Origin: an uncultured Campylobacter sp. | GTDB lineage: Bacteria > Campylobacterota > Campylobacteria > Campylobacterales > Campylobacteraceae | Length of the DNA stretch: 64,000 nucleotides | Reading direction: 5' to 3' | Assembly (NCBI RefSeq): GCF_937973075.1 | Contig: NZ_CALBWL010000067.1 | Coordinates: 1 to 64,000, forward strand | Shown here: piece by piece, positions 43,514 to 52,320 of the stretch | Layout of the letters: each line of letters begins with the position of its first letter | Position numbering within the stretch: the stretch's first letter is position 1 | Notes under the pieces: generated by a model | Databases searched by the model: none | The model's input: the letters and a program-made list of their open reading frames with translations, nothing else | What the model was told of the DNA's origin: nothing | Made by a program: the position numbers and the translations under genes

Positions 43514-43906
43514 AATTTTATTGCTTGCGAGATTTGCGGCAGCGAAATTCCATAAAATTCTGCGTCAAAATTCTACTTTAAAATTTAGATGAATTTCAAC
43601 TAGCAAGCGTTGGCAAGAGTGAATTCTCGGGCACCACAAACGAAGTGATGGCAGCAGAGTAATGGAAAAAATTCAATTATCCAAACATCAACGATGTGTG
43701 GAGATTTTGCTCCAGTAAGGCGCTGAAAGCAGCGGCTACGCAAAGCAGAAATATTTTAAGCGATTTGACGCAACATAGGCAACTTGCTAGATTGCTTAAT
43801 TAGGACGCAGATTTTTTGGATATGTGATAAGCGTTTGCGCTCATACTTGCTGAACTTAAATTTTAGCCGTTCGTGGATGTCGCTCGCTTCCTTTGCCTGC
43901 GTAAAT
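43514..43906. other. 393-base gap with a possible gene remnant
   Basis: From about 43582 to 43803 on the plus strand one frame reads through a single TAA into protein-like sequence (EFSGTTNEVMAAE, then WKKFNYPNINDVWRFCSSK, ending at TAG). There is no start codon with a ribosome binding site. It may be the worn remnant of a gene; I cannot name it. Confidence 0.3.
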
Positions 43907-44594
43907 TTAGCGCGTGAAAACCACGACCTCGCCGCGCTCAAACGTGATCTGCCGCCCAGCTAGATACAGCTCGAAGTAGGGCTTCAAAAAGTCCTCCTGC
44001 GGCCTTTGCGCGTAGTTTGGATACTGCAAGTACGCAGGTAGCAGGTAGTCGCAGTTGATCGAATAGTACGCCTCGCCGAGCACCCATAGCTTCGCATCGA
44101 GCTTAGGCGAATCTATCATCCACTCCGTGATCGCCTCATAGACGGCGCGCGCAAGCTTGTCTTTACTATGCGCGGAATCAAAACCCTTCCTGTACGCGAG
44201 CGGATTTTATCTGTTCAAGCATCTTTAAAAGCCCGCTCTTGCCTAGAAATTCTGCGAAAATTTTTAAATTTCGAACGTACGCTAAAGCTAGGCTCTTAAG
44301 CGCTTCGTCATCAAATTTCGGATCCTGTGGCGGGCAAAAATACCCGGGCGCCATGCCTCGACCAAACGCCTCTCGCGTCTGCTGCGCCGTGACTGCGTAG
44401 ATCGGCATTATGCGCGCTTGCAGCGCTTCGCCGTTTTGCAGCGGCGCAAACACCGCTTCTGCGCCGACGCCGTCAGGCATGAAGCACTGAAAAAGCCCGT
44501 AAAGCTTATCCTGTAGATCTATCTCTTCGCAATATAAGCTTAAATCTAGCCCCGCAGCCTCGTTAATGCGACTAGCGTATTCGAAATTCGTCAT
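43907..44594 (-). pseudogene. Hypothetical protein gene split by a one-base frameshift
   Basis: On the minus strand a 138-residue frame starts at 44594 (MTNFEYASRINEAAG...) and stops at 44178 after VQEGF. Removing one base from the A4 run at 44180-44183 (T4 on the coding strand) lets the frame continue as DSAHSKDKLARAVYE...MIDSPKLDAKLW and on to the stop at 43907. The continuation across the junction is smooth, so one gene of about 228 codons is broken here. No transmembrane or signal segment is seen and I do not recognise the family. It may be a genuine pseudogene or a homopolymer sequence error. Confidence 0.65.
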
Positions 44595-45234
44595 TTTCGC
44601 CCTTTTAAATTTTGACCGTCAAAGCGTTTGGGTGGAATTTACCTAAATTTTACGCATTTGCCGAATTAAAATTTACACGCGATGAGACTTTTGTAGAATT
44701 TAAAATTTAGCGGTTCGGTTTGGGTTCAGTACTGCGACAAAGCGGCAGAGCGATTGGCGGCGGTAGGTGTCGCGTGACGGGGTGATGAGCGGCGATAGAT
44801 AAGTTGTCGCGCGGCGACGGACGGCGGCACCTATGGCGCGTGACGATGGGCGACAGCCGACGATCACAGGCCACTTGCTCGCAGAAGCAGATTTTTCAAG
44901 TTCAGACCGTCGCAGGGCTACAGGCATGTATTGGATGACCGCAACGCTCGCAGGTCTCACTTGCTCGCAAAAGCTGGCTTGCGTTCAGAGCGCGCATTGC
45001 GGCGCAAGGTCGGCGGCATTGTTTGATCTGTTGTGCGTGAGATGAAATTTTATCGTTTAAATTCTAGAGCAAGATTTGCACCTGCAGCGGCAAATTTGCT
45101 TATAGGAATAAAATTTGTCGTTCAAATTTAGCAAAGATAAAATTTTAAATCGTATAAATCGCGGGAGGAGGCGGGTAATTATTTGATTTTTGTTCGCGCC
45201 GCGCAGTATTTAGGCGGCGCGACACGATTAAATT
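44595..45234. other. 640-base gap with a GC-rich patch
   Basis: No gene is supported. Positions 44720-45030 are more GC-rich than the other gaps and nearly free of AAATTT words; they contain CACTTGCTCGCARAAGC twice (44872 and 44958). The region may be foreign or decayed coding sequence. The left and right edges return to AAATTT filler. Confidence 0.4.
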
Positions 45235-45738
45235 TTACTTTATCCCCGCAAATGCCGCCTTCGCATCCGCCAAATCCTTCTCGTCGGGGTGTTTCGCAGC
45301 CTCCGCCCAGCGCGCAAGTCGCTCGGGTGTGATAGGATGGGGCGAGTTGCCGCTAGAGGCCATTTTGCGCATCGTCTCAAGCAGATTCGGATCGATCGCG
45401 CCCTGGCAGGCAAACTCCCTTACGATCTCGTTGCCGTTTGCCTTAAGCCCCTCTTCAAAGGTATCCAGGCACTTGCGCGAATGTTCGCCGTCTGGCTCCG
45501 CGCCCAGCGTCATGAAAACGCCAAGCTTCTTGTCGTGAATTTTGCGTAAAAAGCGCGTAAATTTCGCCTCGGCCTCGCCCTTATCGACGTAAAAGCCCAA
45601 GGCTATAAAGTCGTAGTCATCGACCTCGCCTTCAAAGTCGCGGAAATTTAAGCTTTCGCAGCCTAGTTGTTCGGCGATCGCATCGCCTACCTTTTTCGTG
45701 TTGCCCGTTTGCGAGGTGTAAAGCACGATTTTTTTCAT
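45235..45738 (-). CDS. Flavodoxin, likely electron donor of the heme-degradation operon
   Basis: A 167-residue flavodoxin with the FMN phosphate loop SQTGNTKKVGDAIAE at residues 7-21 and the GFYVDKGEA segment of the flavin site. The C-terminal part (ITPERLARWAEAAKHPDEKDLADA) is longer than in classical flavodoxins and is typical of the family members that accompany anaerobic heme enzymes. The ATG at 45738 overlaps the end of the radical SAM gene; the frame reaches back to 45792 but that part lies within it. Being last in an operon with a ChuW-like radical SAM enzyme, it probably supplies electrons to that enzyme, as described for the flavodoxin partner of HmuW in Fusobacterium. Confidence 0.82.
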   Translation of the reverse strand: MKKIVLYTSQTGNTKKVGDAIAEQLGCESLNFRDFEGEVDDYDFIALGFYVDKGEAEAKFTRFLRKIHDKKLGVFMTLGAEPDGEHSRKCLDTFEEGLKANGNEIVREFACQGAIDPNLLETMRKMASSGNSPHPITPERLARWAEAAKHPDEKDLADAKAAFAGIK

Positions 45739-46949
45739 ACAAAATCCTTTTTCATAATGTTTGCTATCTCTTCGTTGATGTTGTTGCCCCAAAAAATTCC
45801 GTCCAAGTTTAAGACCGATTTTTCATCCTTAAGCTCCAAAAGTCCCCAGCTTTGAAATTCTTTGAGCTTTTGCACTACTTCGTCGTAAATATTCGCGCTT
45901 AGGGCCTCTTTTAGCTCGTTTAAGCTTACGATCGGATACTGAAACAGATTGCTTAGCACGCCGTATTTTGCTTCGCGCTCATCGATTCGCGAGATCATCT
46001 TGTGTCCCGAAACGCCGTAAATTCCGAAGCCCGCTATGTGTCCGCCCGCGCCGTTGCCGATAGGCAGGATATCCGTGCCCTTGTGGCTTAGCTTGATGTA
46101 GCCGTAGTTGTCGCGCCCTTTTCGAGCAAGCTTGGTAAGCTCCAAAACCTCAAAATTCCCGCTTCCAAGCAGCGCCTCCGCGAAAGCGTGGTGTAGCTTC
46201 TTATCGGTCGGCAGATCGTAGTAGGAGGTGTCGATCTTTTTGGATAGCTCCGAGCCTTCAAAAAACATCAGCGAGTAAAAGCTGGCGCTATCAAGTCCGA
46301 GCTCATTTACGTAATTAGCGTCCGCGATCGCCTCCTCTACGCTTTCGTTGGGGAAGTTGTAGATGATGTCGCAGCAGAGCATGCCTTCAAATTTTTCTCT
46401 AAGCTCCTTTAGTCGCTCGATTGCGCGAGCGGGCTTATGCACGCGGTTTAGAAGCGCGCGCCCCTGCCTACTGAAGGTCTGCACGCCGATGCTAAAGCGG
46501 TTTACGCCGAAGCTTTGCAAGGCAAGCGCCTTTTGCAAGTCTAAATTATGCAGAGTGGTTTCTACGCTGATCTCGCAGTCGTCCGCGATCTTGAAATTTT
46601 TATGCAGCGCGCCTAGAACCTTTTCGAAGTGAGCTTCGCTAAATACGCTTGGCGTGCCGCCGCCGAAGTAGATGCTTTTGATCTTTTTGGTGTCGAAGTA
46701 GGGCATCTCGCCGTAGTCTTTGATCTGGCGGACCAAAAATTTAGCGTATTCGTCCAGCTCGTCGCCGAGTTTGGAGCGCATCATCGAACAAAACGAGCAG
46801 ATATTATCGCAAAACGGCACGTGCAGATAGATCACGCAATCGCTGTCTTTCGCAGGCTGCTCCAGCGCGTCGAACAGCTCGTTTTCGCTTGCGGAAACGC
46901 TCTCGAAAAGTTTGGAGCGGTGGTGGGTTTTAATGCGTTCTTTAAACAT
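45735..46949 (-). CDS. chuW: HemN-like radical SAM enzyme, ChuW/HutW-type heme degradation
   Basis: This 404-residue radical SAM enzyme has the cluster motif CDNICSFC (C-x3-C-x2-C) after HVPF, followed by the HemN-family IYFGGGTPS motif and ISVETTLHN. The resemblance to coproporphyrinogen dehydrogenase is strong, but the setting behind a heme-type ABC transporter and before a flavodoxin points to the ChuW/HutW/HmuW branch, which opens the heme ring anaerobically and frees iron. The C-terminal wing (residues 300-404) carries GNGAGGHIAGFGIYG. It starts directly after the binding-protein stop codon and overlaps the flavodoxin gene by four bases. Confidence 0.82.
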   Translation of the reverse strand: MFKERIKTHHRSKLFESVSASENELFDALEQPAKDSDCVIYLHVPFCDNICSFCSMMRSKLGDELDEYAKFLVRQIKDYGEMPYFDTKKIKSIYFGGGTPSVFSEAHFEKVLGALHKNFKIADDCEISVETTLHNLDLQKALALQSFGVNRFSIGVQTFSRQGRALLNRVHKPARAIERLKELREKFEGMLCCDIIYNFPNESVEEAIADANYVNELGLDSASFYSLMFFEGSELSKKIDTSYYDLPTDKKLHHAFAEALLGSGNFEVLELTKLARKGRDNYGYIKLSHKGTDILPIGNGAGGHIAGFGIYGVSGHKMISRIDEREAKYGVLSNLFQYPIVSLNELKEALSANIYDEVVQKLKEFQSWGLLELKDEKSVLNLDGIFWGNNINEEIANIMKKDFV

Positions 46950-47732
46950 CTATTTCGTTGCCTCCGCGTAAATTTCATCCACCGTCTCGCCGATCTGCGG
47001 GCTGCCCCGCAAGATGAGCGTCGGAGCTTTTAAAATTTTGCCCGATTTTACGGCTTTGGTATTTTTAAGGATCGGATTTGCCTTTAAAAAATCCTCCGTC
47101 TCGCCGCCCACGACGACGATTATATCGGGGTTTTGTTCTAAGATGTATTCGGCAGATACCGAAGGCGTGCTGCCTTTTAGGCCGTCTGCGATATTTTTGA
47201 CGCCGAGGCGAGCGAAAATGTCGCCTATGAGGGTTTTGTCATTGAAAGCCATCGTAGCGTTTGAGCCGAAAAATAGCGCTACTTTTTTGCCGCGAAGAGC
47301 GGGTTTATTCTCAAAGACGCCGTCCATCTGCGCGCAAATTTTATCCGCCTCGCTCTCTTTTTTTACAATGGCTGCGACCTTCTTTACGTTTTGGCAGATG
47401 TCTGTGGTGGAGTTTGCATCCATCGCAAGGCTCTTAAGTCCCAGCTTTCGCAGATTCTCGCTAACGCCCGCGGAGTGAAAGCTCGTAATAACCAGATCGG
47501 GCTTGAGCTCGACGATCTTTTCGAGGTTAGGCTTTACGTAAGTGCCTACGCTGGGTAGTTTCGCGGTTTCAGCCTGTGGGCGGATCTTGCTCATCGAAGT
47601 GGTGGCGATCGCAGCGATCTGATCCTGCGCGCCTAAAGCGTAGATGATCTCGACTGCGGCGGGATCAAGTACGACTAGACCTTTGGCAAATACAAAGCTC
47701 GCCGAGAGCAAAGCTATAAGAATTTTTTTCAT
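46950..47732 (-). CDS. chuT: Heme-type ABC transporter periplasmic binding protein
   Basis: A 260-residue class III (BtuF/FhuD-like) solute-binding protein with a signal peptide (1-16). It has the two-lobed layout with a long connecting helix (about 115-135) and the strands LVVLDPAAVEIIYALGA and PDLVITSFHSAG; the tyrosine near TYVKPNLE is a candidate heme ligand. Its genes downstream encode the ChuW-like enzyme and a flavodoxin, which supports heme as the substrate over cobalamin or siderophore. It overlaps the ATPase gene by four bases. Confidence 0.78.
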   Translation of the reverse strand: MKKILIALLSASFVFAKGLVVLDPAAVEIIYALGAQDQIAAIATTSMSKIRPQAETAKLPSVGTYVKPNLEKIVELKPDLVITSFHSAGVSENLRKLGLKSLAMDANSTTDICQNVKKVAAIVKKESEADKICAQMDGVFENKPALRGKKVALFFGSNATMAFNDKTLIGDIFARLGVKNIADGLKGSTPSVSAEYILEQNPDIIVVVGGETEDFLKANPILKNTKAVKSGKILKAPTLILRGSPQIGETVDEIYAEATK

Positions 47733-48502
47733 AATTTCTCCTTTTTGGGTAGTATAAACTTTACCCCGTTTTCTTCTACTATTAAGGCTTCAAAGCCGTA
47801 AATTTCTTTTATGATCTGCGGCGTAAAAAGCTCGCTCGCACTGCCGCGATATCTCACCGCACCGTCTCTTAGCATAAAAATTTCATCGCAAAACAGCGAG
47901 GCTAAATTTAGATCGTGCAGCACGATGACGCTCGTTAAATTTAAAGAGCGCGTCAGGTTTTCGCAGATGCTCATCGCCTCGATCGCGTAGTTCATATCTA
48001 GCGCGCCCGTGGGCTCATCGAGCAGTAAAATTTCAGGCTCGCTGACGAGTGCTCTAGCAAGCAGCACGCGCCCAAACTCCCCGCCGCTTAGCTCAAATGC
48101 GCTGCGATTTAAAAATTTTTTCACGTCCAAAAGCTCTGCCATTTGCTCCACTTTAGCGTGATCGCTCGCATCGTAGCCGCTAAAGGCGCTTTTTAATCGG
48201 CAAAATCTGCCCGCAAGCAAAATTTCTTTCACGCTAAGCGGCGCGGCGAGGGCTGTTTTTTGCGGCACGAAGCCGATGAGCGCCGCAAGCTCTTTAAGGC
48301 TATATTCGCTCGCTCTTTTGCCGTTAATTTCGATGATCCCGCTTGCGGGTTTTAAAATTTGCAAGATGTTTTTTAGCAAGGTGCTCTTGCCGCAGCCGTT
48401 AGGGCCCAAAATCCCGTAAAATTTACCCCGTTCTAAATTCAGACATACGTCTTGCAGGATCGCCCGCTTGCCGTAGCTGAAGTTTAGCGCCGAAATTTTC
48501 AT
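47729..48502 (-). CDS. chuV: Heme-type ABC transporter ATP-binding protein
   Basis: A 257-residue ABC ATPase of the FecE/BtuD/HmuV family, peripheral to the inner membrane. Walker A is GPNGCGKST (residues about 34-42), the Q loop GFVPQ, the signature FELSGGEFGRVLLARAL, Walker B ILLLDEPTGALD and the switch histidine in VIVLHDLN. It energises the permease encoded next to it; both junctions overlap by four bases, a tightly coupled operon. Confidence 0.9.
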   Translation of the reverse strand: MKISALNFSYGKRAILQDVCLNLERGKFYGILGPNGCGKSTLLKNILQILKPASGIIEINGKRASEYSLKELAALIGFVPQKTALAAPLSVKEILLAGRFCRLKSAFSGYDASDHAKVEQMAELLDVKKFLNRSAFELSGGEFGRVLLARALVSEPEILLLDEPTGALDMNYAIEAMSICENLTRSLNLTSVIVLHDLNLASLFCDEIFMLRDGAVRYRGSASELFTPQIIKEIYGFEALIVEENGVKFILPKKEKL

Positions 48503-49467
48503 GCATGCTTCCTAAACGCAAGGTATAGGAAAAATGGCGCGCCGAAAAACGAAGTCACCACGCCGATCGGAATTTCTACCGGCGATAGGGCGTTTTTAGC
48601 GATTACGTCGCAAAAAACCAAAAAAACTCCGCCGGTAAGCGCGCTAGCGGGGATCAGCACGGCGTTGCTAGATGTGCGAAGCGCCATACGCAAGGTATGC
48701 GGGATGATGAGCCCCACGAAGCCTATCATCCCCGTAAATGCGACCGAAAAGCCGATGATGAGCGAGGAGGCGATGAGTAGGCTCTTTTTGGACTTCTCGA
48801 CATTGAGCCCCAGCGACTTCGCCTCCTCGTCGCCGTTTAAGATAATATTCAGCTCGTGACGCTTCGCGTAAAAATACGCCATGCAAAACAGCAGCGGCGG
48901 CAGCAAAAGCGCGATCTTCTGCCAGTTTGCGCCGCCTAGATAGCCCATCATCCACGCCGTAATCCTAAAGCTATCCTCTCCGATTAGATAGACCGCAAAG
49001 GAGGTAAATGCGCCTAAAAACGACGATACGGCGATACCTACGATCAGTAGCGTCGAGATCGAGCGGGTATGGGCTGCGAGCTTAAAGATCACGAGCGAAA
49101 GCCCGCTGGCGGCCAAAAACGCGAAAATTCCGTAAAAAACGTCGCTAAGCCCCAGCAGGTAAGCTATGACCGCGCCGAAAGTCGCTGCCGAGGCGATACC
49201 GATGATGTAGGGATCTGCAAGCGGGTTTAAAAACACGCTTTGCACCACCACTCCCGAAGTTGCCAGTAGCGCGCCTATTAAAATTCCAAGCACGAGGCGC
49301 GGCAGGCGCATTTGCGTTAGAATCAGCTCCTTGGTTTCGTCCAACTCGCCGAAGGTGAAAAATTTTACGATGTCGCCCAGCGAAATGCTCGCTCCGCCGC
49401 TACTTACGGCTACTAAAGCAAGCAATATAAAAGCTACGATTAGAAAGAGATAAAATTTAAAGCTCAT
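48499..49467 (-). CDS. chuU: Heme-type ABC transporter permease
   Basis: A 322-residue FecCD-family permease with nine to ten membrane segments. The family hallmarks are RLPRLVLGILIGALLATSGVVVQ, NPLADPYIIGIASAATFGA, and the cytoplasmic GFVGLIIPHTLR loop. It is the first major gene of the operon for heme uptake and breakdown. Its start codon overlaps the stop codon of a small upstream ORF (ATGA), so translation may be coupled to that ORF. Confidence 0.88.
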   Translation of the reverse strand: MSFKFYLFLIVAFILLALVAVSSGGASISLGDIVKFFTFGELDETKELILTQMRLPRLVLGILIGALLATSGVVVQSVFLNPLADPYIIGIASAATFGAVIAYLLGLSDVFYGIFAFLAASGLSLVIFKLAAHTRSISTLLIVGIAVSSFLGAFTSFAVYLIGEDSFRITAWMMGYLGGANWQKIALLLPPLLFCMAYFYAKRHELNIILNGDEEAKSLGLNVEKSKKSLLIASSLIIGFSVAFTGMIGFVGLIIPHTLRMALRTSSNAVLIPASALTGGVFLVFCDVIAKNALSPVEIPIGVVTSFFGAPFFLYLAFRKHA

Positions 49468-49652
49468 AGCCCACCAGGCGAACTATACGCGCAGATTCCG
49501 TCGCGGCGGATATTTTTAAAATTTAAGTGGTGCCAGGAATTTATACGCGCGGAATTTATGAAATTCTCGCGGCTCGCATCGTCGTTTTTACGGCTTGCAT
49601 AGCTTTTGATATGGGCGCGCAAAAATACATAGCCGCACACCTGATCCGGCAT
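49464..49652 (-). CDS. 62-residue ORF coupled to the heme permease gene
   Basis: This minus-strand frame starts at an ATG (49652) with a near-perfect ribosome binding site, AGGAGG six bases upstream, and its TGA overlaps the permease start codon. The product (MPDQVCGYVFLRAHIK...) is unlike any protein that I recognise and has no membrane helix. The permease itself has no good ribosome binding site of its own, so translation of this ORF probably feeds it. It may be a leader peptide, or the end of a lost gene. The signals are strong, the protein identity is not. Confidence 0.5.
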   Translation of the reverse strand: MPDQVCGYVFLRAHIKSYASRKNDDASRENFINSARINSWHHLNFKNIRRDGICAYSSPGGL

Positions 49653-49687
49653 AAATTTCCTCCTAAAAGTATTCTCGATTTTTATTA

Positions 49688-49706
49688 AGAAATTAAAATC
49701 GTTATC
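49688..49706 (-). promoter_or_regulatory. Fur-box-like site before the heme operon
   Basis: AGAAATTAAAATCGTTATC at 49688-49706 matches the 19-bp classic Fur box at 13 positions. It lies 36-54 bases upstream of the small coupled ORF, where a promoter for the heme operon is expected. Iron-dependent repression is the expected regulation. Confidence 0.4.
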
Positions 49707-50024
49707 ATGGGATTTTATCGCTTGATTTCTTAAACCGCGATAAATTCCGTAATGGCTAAAAGCTGCGGAGTTAAATTTGGGCGATTAAATGTTAAAATTT
49801 CGCGCGACTCCAAGCCGTCTATTTAAATTTGAAATTCAAAATTTAGGCGCTAAATTTAAACACCGAAAGAGCTCTTTTTAATTTCGCGATTCAGCTTTAA
49901 ATTATAAAAACGCCGATAAAATACGCACTAAATTTTATTTAACGAGTCTCGCTTTAAAGGCGCAAGCCGTTTTATTAAACGACGAATTGCGCCAAAGCCG
50001 CTCGCTAAGCTTTAAGGAGTGAGC
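49707..50024. other. Divergent promoter region between heme operon and cstA
   Basis: No gene is seen. AT-rich, with several AAATTT words. The cstA ribosome binding site AAGGAG is at 50014-50019. Confidence 0.45.
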
Positions 50025-52106
50025 ATGAAATTTTGGCAAAAGATCCTTTGGGCGGCGGTCGCCGTCATAGGGGCGTGGTGTTTCGGCGTACTTGCGCTAA
50101 ATAAGGGCGAGAGTATCAGCGCCGTCTGGCTCGTAGTGGCCAGCGCGTGCATCTATCTGATCGGATATACTTTCTACGGGCGCTTTATCGCGTATCGCGT
50201 CTTTGAGCTGGACGATCGCCGCGCGACTCCTGCGGTGATCCGAAACGACGGACGAGATTACGTCCCTACGAATAAATACGTCCTTTTTGGGCACCATTTC
50301 GCCGCTATCGCTGGCGCAGGACCGCTCGTAGGTCCTGTAGTGGCCGCACAGATGGGCTATCTGCCCGGCACTATTTGGCTTTTGGTAGGCGTCGTGCTCG
50401 CAGGCGCGGTGCATGATTTCATCGTGCTCGTGCTATCTACGCGGCGCGGCGGCAAGAGCCTCGGCGAGATGATCAAAGATGAGATGGGCAAGCTCACGGG
50501 CGGCATCGCGATGATCGGAATTTTTTTCATCATGCTGATCATCGTGGCGATTTTGGCGATGGTCGTCGTAAAGGCGCTCGCAAACTCGCCGTGGGGGCTT
50601 TTTACGATCGCGATGACGATACCGATCGCCATATTTATGGGAATTTACATGAGGTTTTTGCGCCCGGGCAAGGTCAGCGAGGCATCGATCATCGGCTTTG
50701 TTTTGCTGATGCTTGCGCTTTGGGGCGGGCATTACGTCTCGATCGATCCGTACTGGCACGACGTTTTTTCGCTGAAGGGCGAGACGCTCGCGCTTCTTAC
50801 GATCGGCTACGGCTTTATCGCGGCGATCTTGCCCGTGTGGCTGCTGCTTGCGCCGCGCGATTATCTAAGCACCTTTCTTAAGCTTGGCGTCATCATCGGC
50901 ATGGCGGTCGCGATAATCTTTGTCGCGCCCGAGCTTAAAATGCCCGCTACGACGAAATTTATCGACGGCACGGGTCCCGTTTTTGCAGGCCCGATATTTC
51001 CGTTTTTGTTTATCACGATCGCATGCGGCGCGATCTCGGGCTTTCACGCGCTGATCTCCAGCGGCACGACGCCGAAGATGCTCGAGCGCGAAACCCACGC
51101 TCTTTTCATCGGCTACGGCTCGATGCTTATGGAGAGCCTTGTGGGCATAATGGCGCTCGTAGCGGCGTGCATCCTAAGCCCGGGCGAATACTTCGCTATC
51201 AACTCGCCCGCCGCGGTACTGGGCAAAGACGCGGTAAGCGCCGCGGCGTACATAAATTCTATCGGATTTAGCATTACGCCCGAGCAGATCGGCGCTTTGG
51301 CTTCAAACGTCGGCGAAACCACGATGATGAGCCGCACGGGCGGCGCTCCTACCTTTGCGATGGGGCTAACGATGCTGCTGCATCAGATCATCGGCGGCAA
51401 GGAGCTGATGGCGTTTTGGTACCATTTCGCGATCTTGTTTGAGGCGCTGTTTATTCTGACCGCGGTCGATGCGGGCACGCGCACGGGGCGCTTTATGGTG
51501 CAAGAAATTTTAGGCAACGTTTATAAACCCTTTTCCGATACTAAAAATTTTCTCTACGGCATCATCGCGACGGTGATCTGCGTGGCGGGCTGGGGCTATC
51601 TGCTCTACAGCGGCGTTACCGATCCTATGGGCGGAATTTACACGCTGTGGCCGCTTTTCGGCGCGTCCAATCAGATGCTTGCGGGCATCGCGTTGCTGCT
51701 TGCGACGGTGGTGCTTTTTAAAATGGGCAAGCAAAAATACGCCTTCGTCACGATCGCTCCTGCGATTTGGGTGCTTATAACTACGCTTTATGCGGCGATC
51801 TTGAAGCTGATGCCAGCTAATGGCGAGCGCGTGCACGACGCGGTAAGCCATGTGGCTATCGCGCAAAATACCGCCGCCAAGCTCGTCGGCCTGAGCGATC
51901 CCGCCGCGATCGAAAAGGCGCAGGCTATCATCAGAAATAACGTCATCGACGCCGTGCTATGTGCTCTTTTCGTCGTCGTTACGATCATAGTCATCGTCCA
52001 AACGATAAGGATGTGCCTTAAAATTTCAAAGGGCGGCGCGAACGAGGGGTATTTCAAACTGGCAGAAAGCGAGCACGTAGATAGGGGCGTTTATGAAAAA
52101 GTTTAA
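50025..52106 (+). CDS. cstA: CstA-family peptide / pyruvate transporter
   Basis: A 693-residue inner-membrane protein of the carbon-starvation family with about 16 membrane helices. The CstA core shows FGHHFAAIAGAGPLVGPV (residues about 88-105), the GAVHDFIVL segment and GTTPKMLERE; the C-terminal CstA_C part continues through GTRTGRFM. CstA proteins import peptides and pyruvate; in Campylobacter jejuni CstA takes part in peptide use. GTG at 50019 is possible, but AAGGAG at 50014 is better spaced to ATG 50025. The YbdD-family gene that overlaps its end by 14 bases is the usual partner. Confidence 0.92.
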   Translation: MKFWQKILWAAVAVIGAWCFGVLALNKGESISAVWLVVASACIYLIGYTFYGRFIAYRVFELDDRRATPAVIRNDGRDYVPTNKYVLFGHHFAAIAGAGPLVGPVVAAQMGYLPGTIWLLVGVVLAGAVHDFIVLVLSTRRGGKSLGEMIKDEMGKLTGGIAMIGIFFIMLIIVAILAMVVVKALANSPWGLFTIAMTIPIAIFMGIYMRFLRPGKVSEASIIGFVLLMLALWGGHYVSIDPYWHDVFSLKGETLALLTIGYGFIAAILPVWLLLAPRDYLSTFLKLGVIIGMAVAIIFVAPELKMPATTKFIDGTGPVFAGPIFPFLFITIACGAISGFHALISSGTTPKMLERETHALFIGYGSMLMESLVGIMALVAACILSPGEYFAINSPAAVLGKDAVSAAAYINSIGFSITPEQIGALASNVGETTMMSRTGGAPTFAMGLTMLLHQIIGGKELMAFWYHFAILFEALFILTAVDAGTRTGRFMVQEILGNVYKPFSDTKNFLYGIIATVICVAGWGYLLYSGVTDPMGGIYTLWPLFGASNQMLAGIALLLATVVLFKMGKQKYAFVTIAPAIWVLITTLYAAILKLMPANGERVHDAVSHVAIAQNTAAKLVGLSDPAAIEKAQAIIRNNVIDAVLCALFVVVTIIVIVQTIRMCLKISKGGANEGYFKLAESEHVDRGVYEKV

Positions 52107-52311
52107 ATTTAATCCGCTCGCAGCCCCGAAGGCAGTGGCGAGGTTTTTGGCGCGCGCGGATGCCGCGCTTGCGCCGCTCATCGGGCTCGGCGATTACGAG
52201 GGCTATCTGCGCCATTTCAGAAGCGCTCATCCGGACGAAATCCCGCTAAGCAGGGCGGAATTTTTCCGCGCGATGCAAGATAGCAAGGCAAAAAACGTCA
52301 AGTGCTGATAG
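52093..52311 (+). CDS. KCU-star selenoprotein of the YbdD/YjiX family
   Basis: The gene starts inside the cstA end (ATG 52093) and encodes a 71-residue protein of the YbdD/YjiX (DUF466) family (LARADAALAPLIGLGDYEGYLRHFRS...DEIPLSRAEFFR). The E. coli protein ends in RCC. Here the frame reads AAG TGC TGA TAG at 52300-52311. TGA at 52306-52308 stands in place of the last cysteine and is directly followed by TAG. A perfect hairpin GGCGC-GGTC-GCGCC (52321-52334) lies 12 bases after the TGA; its loop GGTC is the SelB-binding motif of bacterial SECIS elements and its distance from TGA (18-21 bases) is almost that of E. coli fdhF. I therefore read it as a selenoprotein of 72 residues ending Lys-Cys-Sec. 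Without selenocysteine insertion it would end at TGA as a 71-residue protein. Confidence 0.85.
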
Positions 52312-52320
52312 CGGCGAAAG

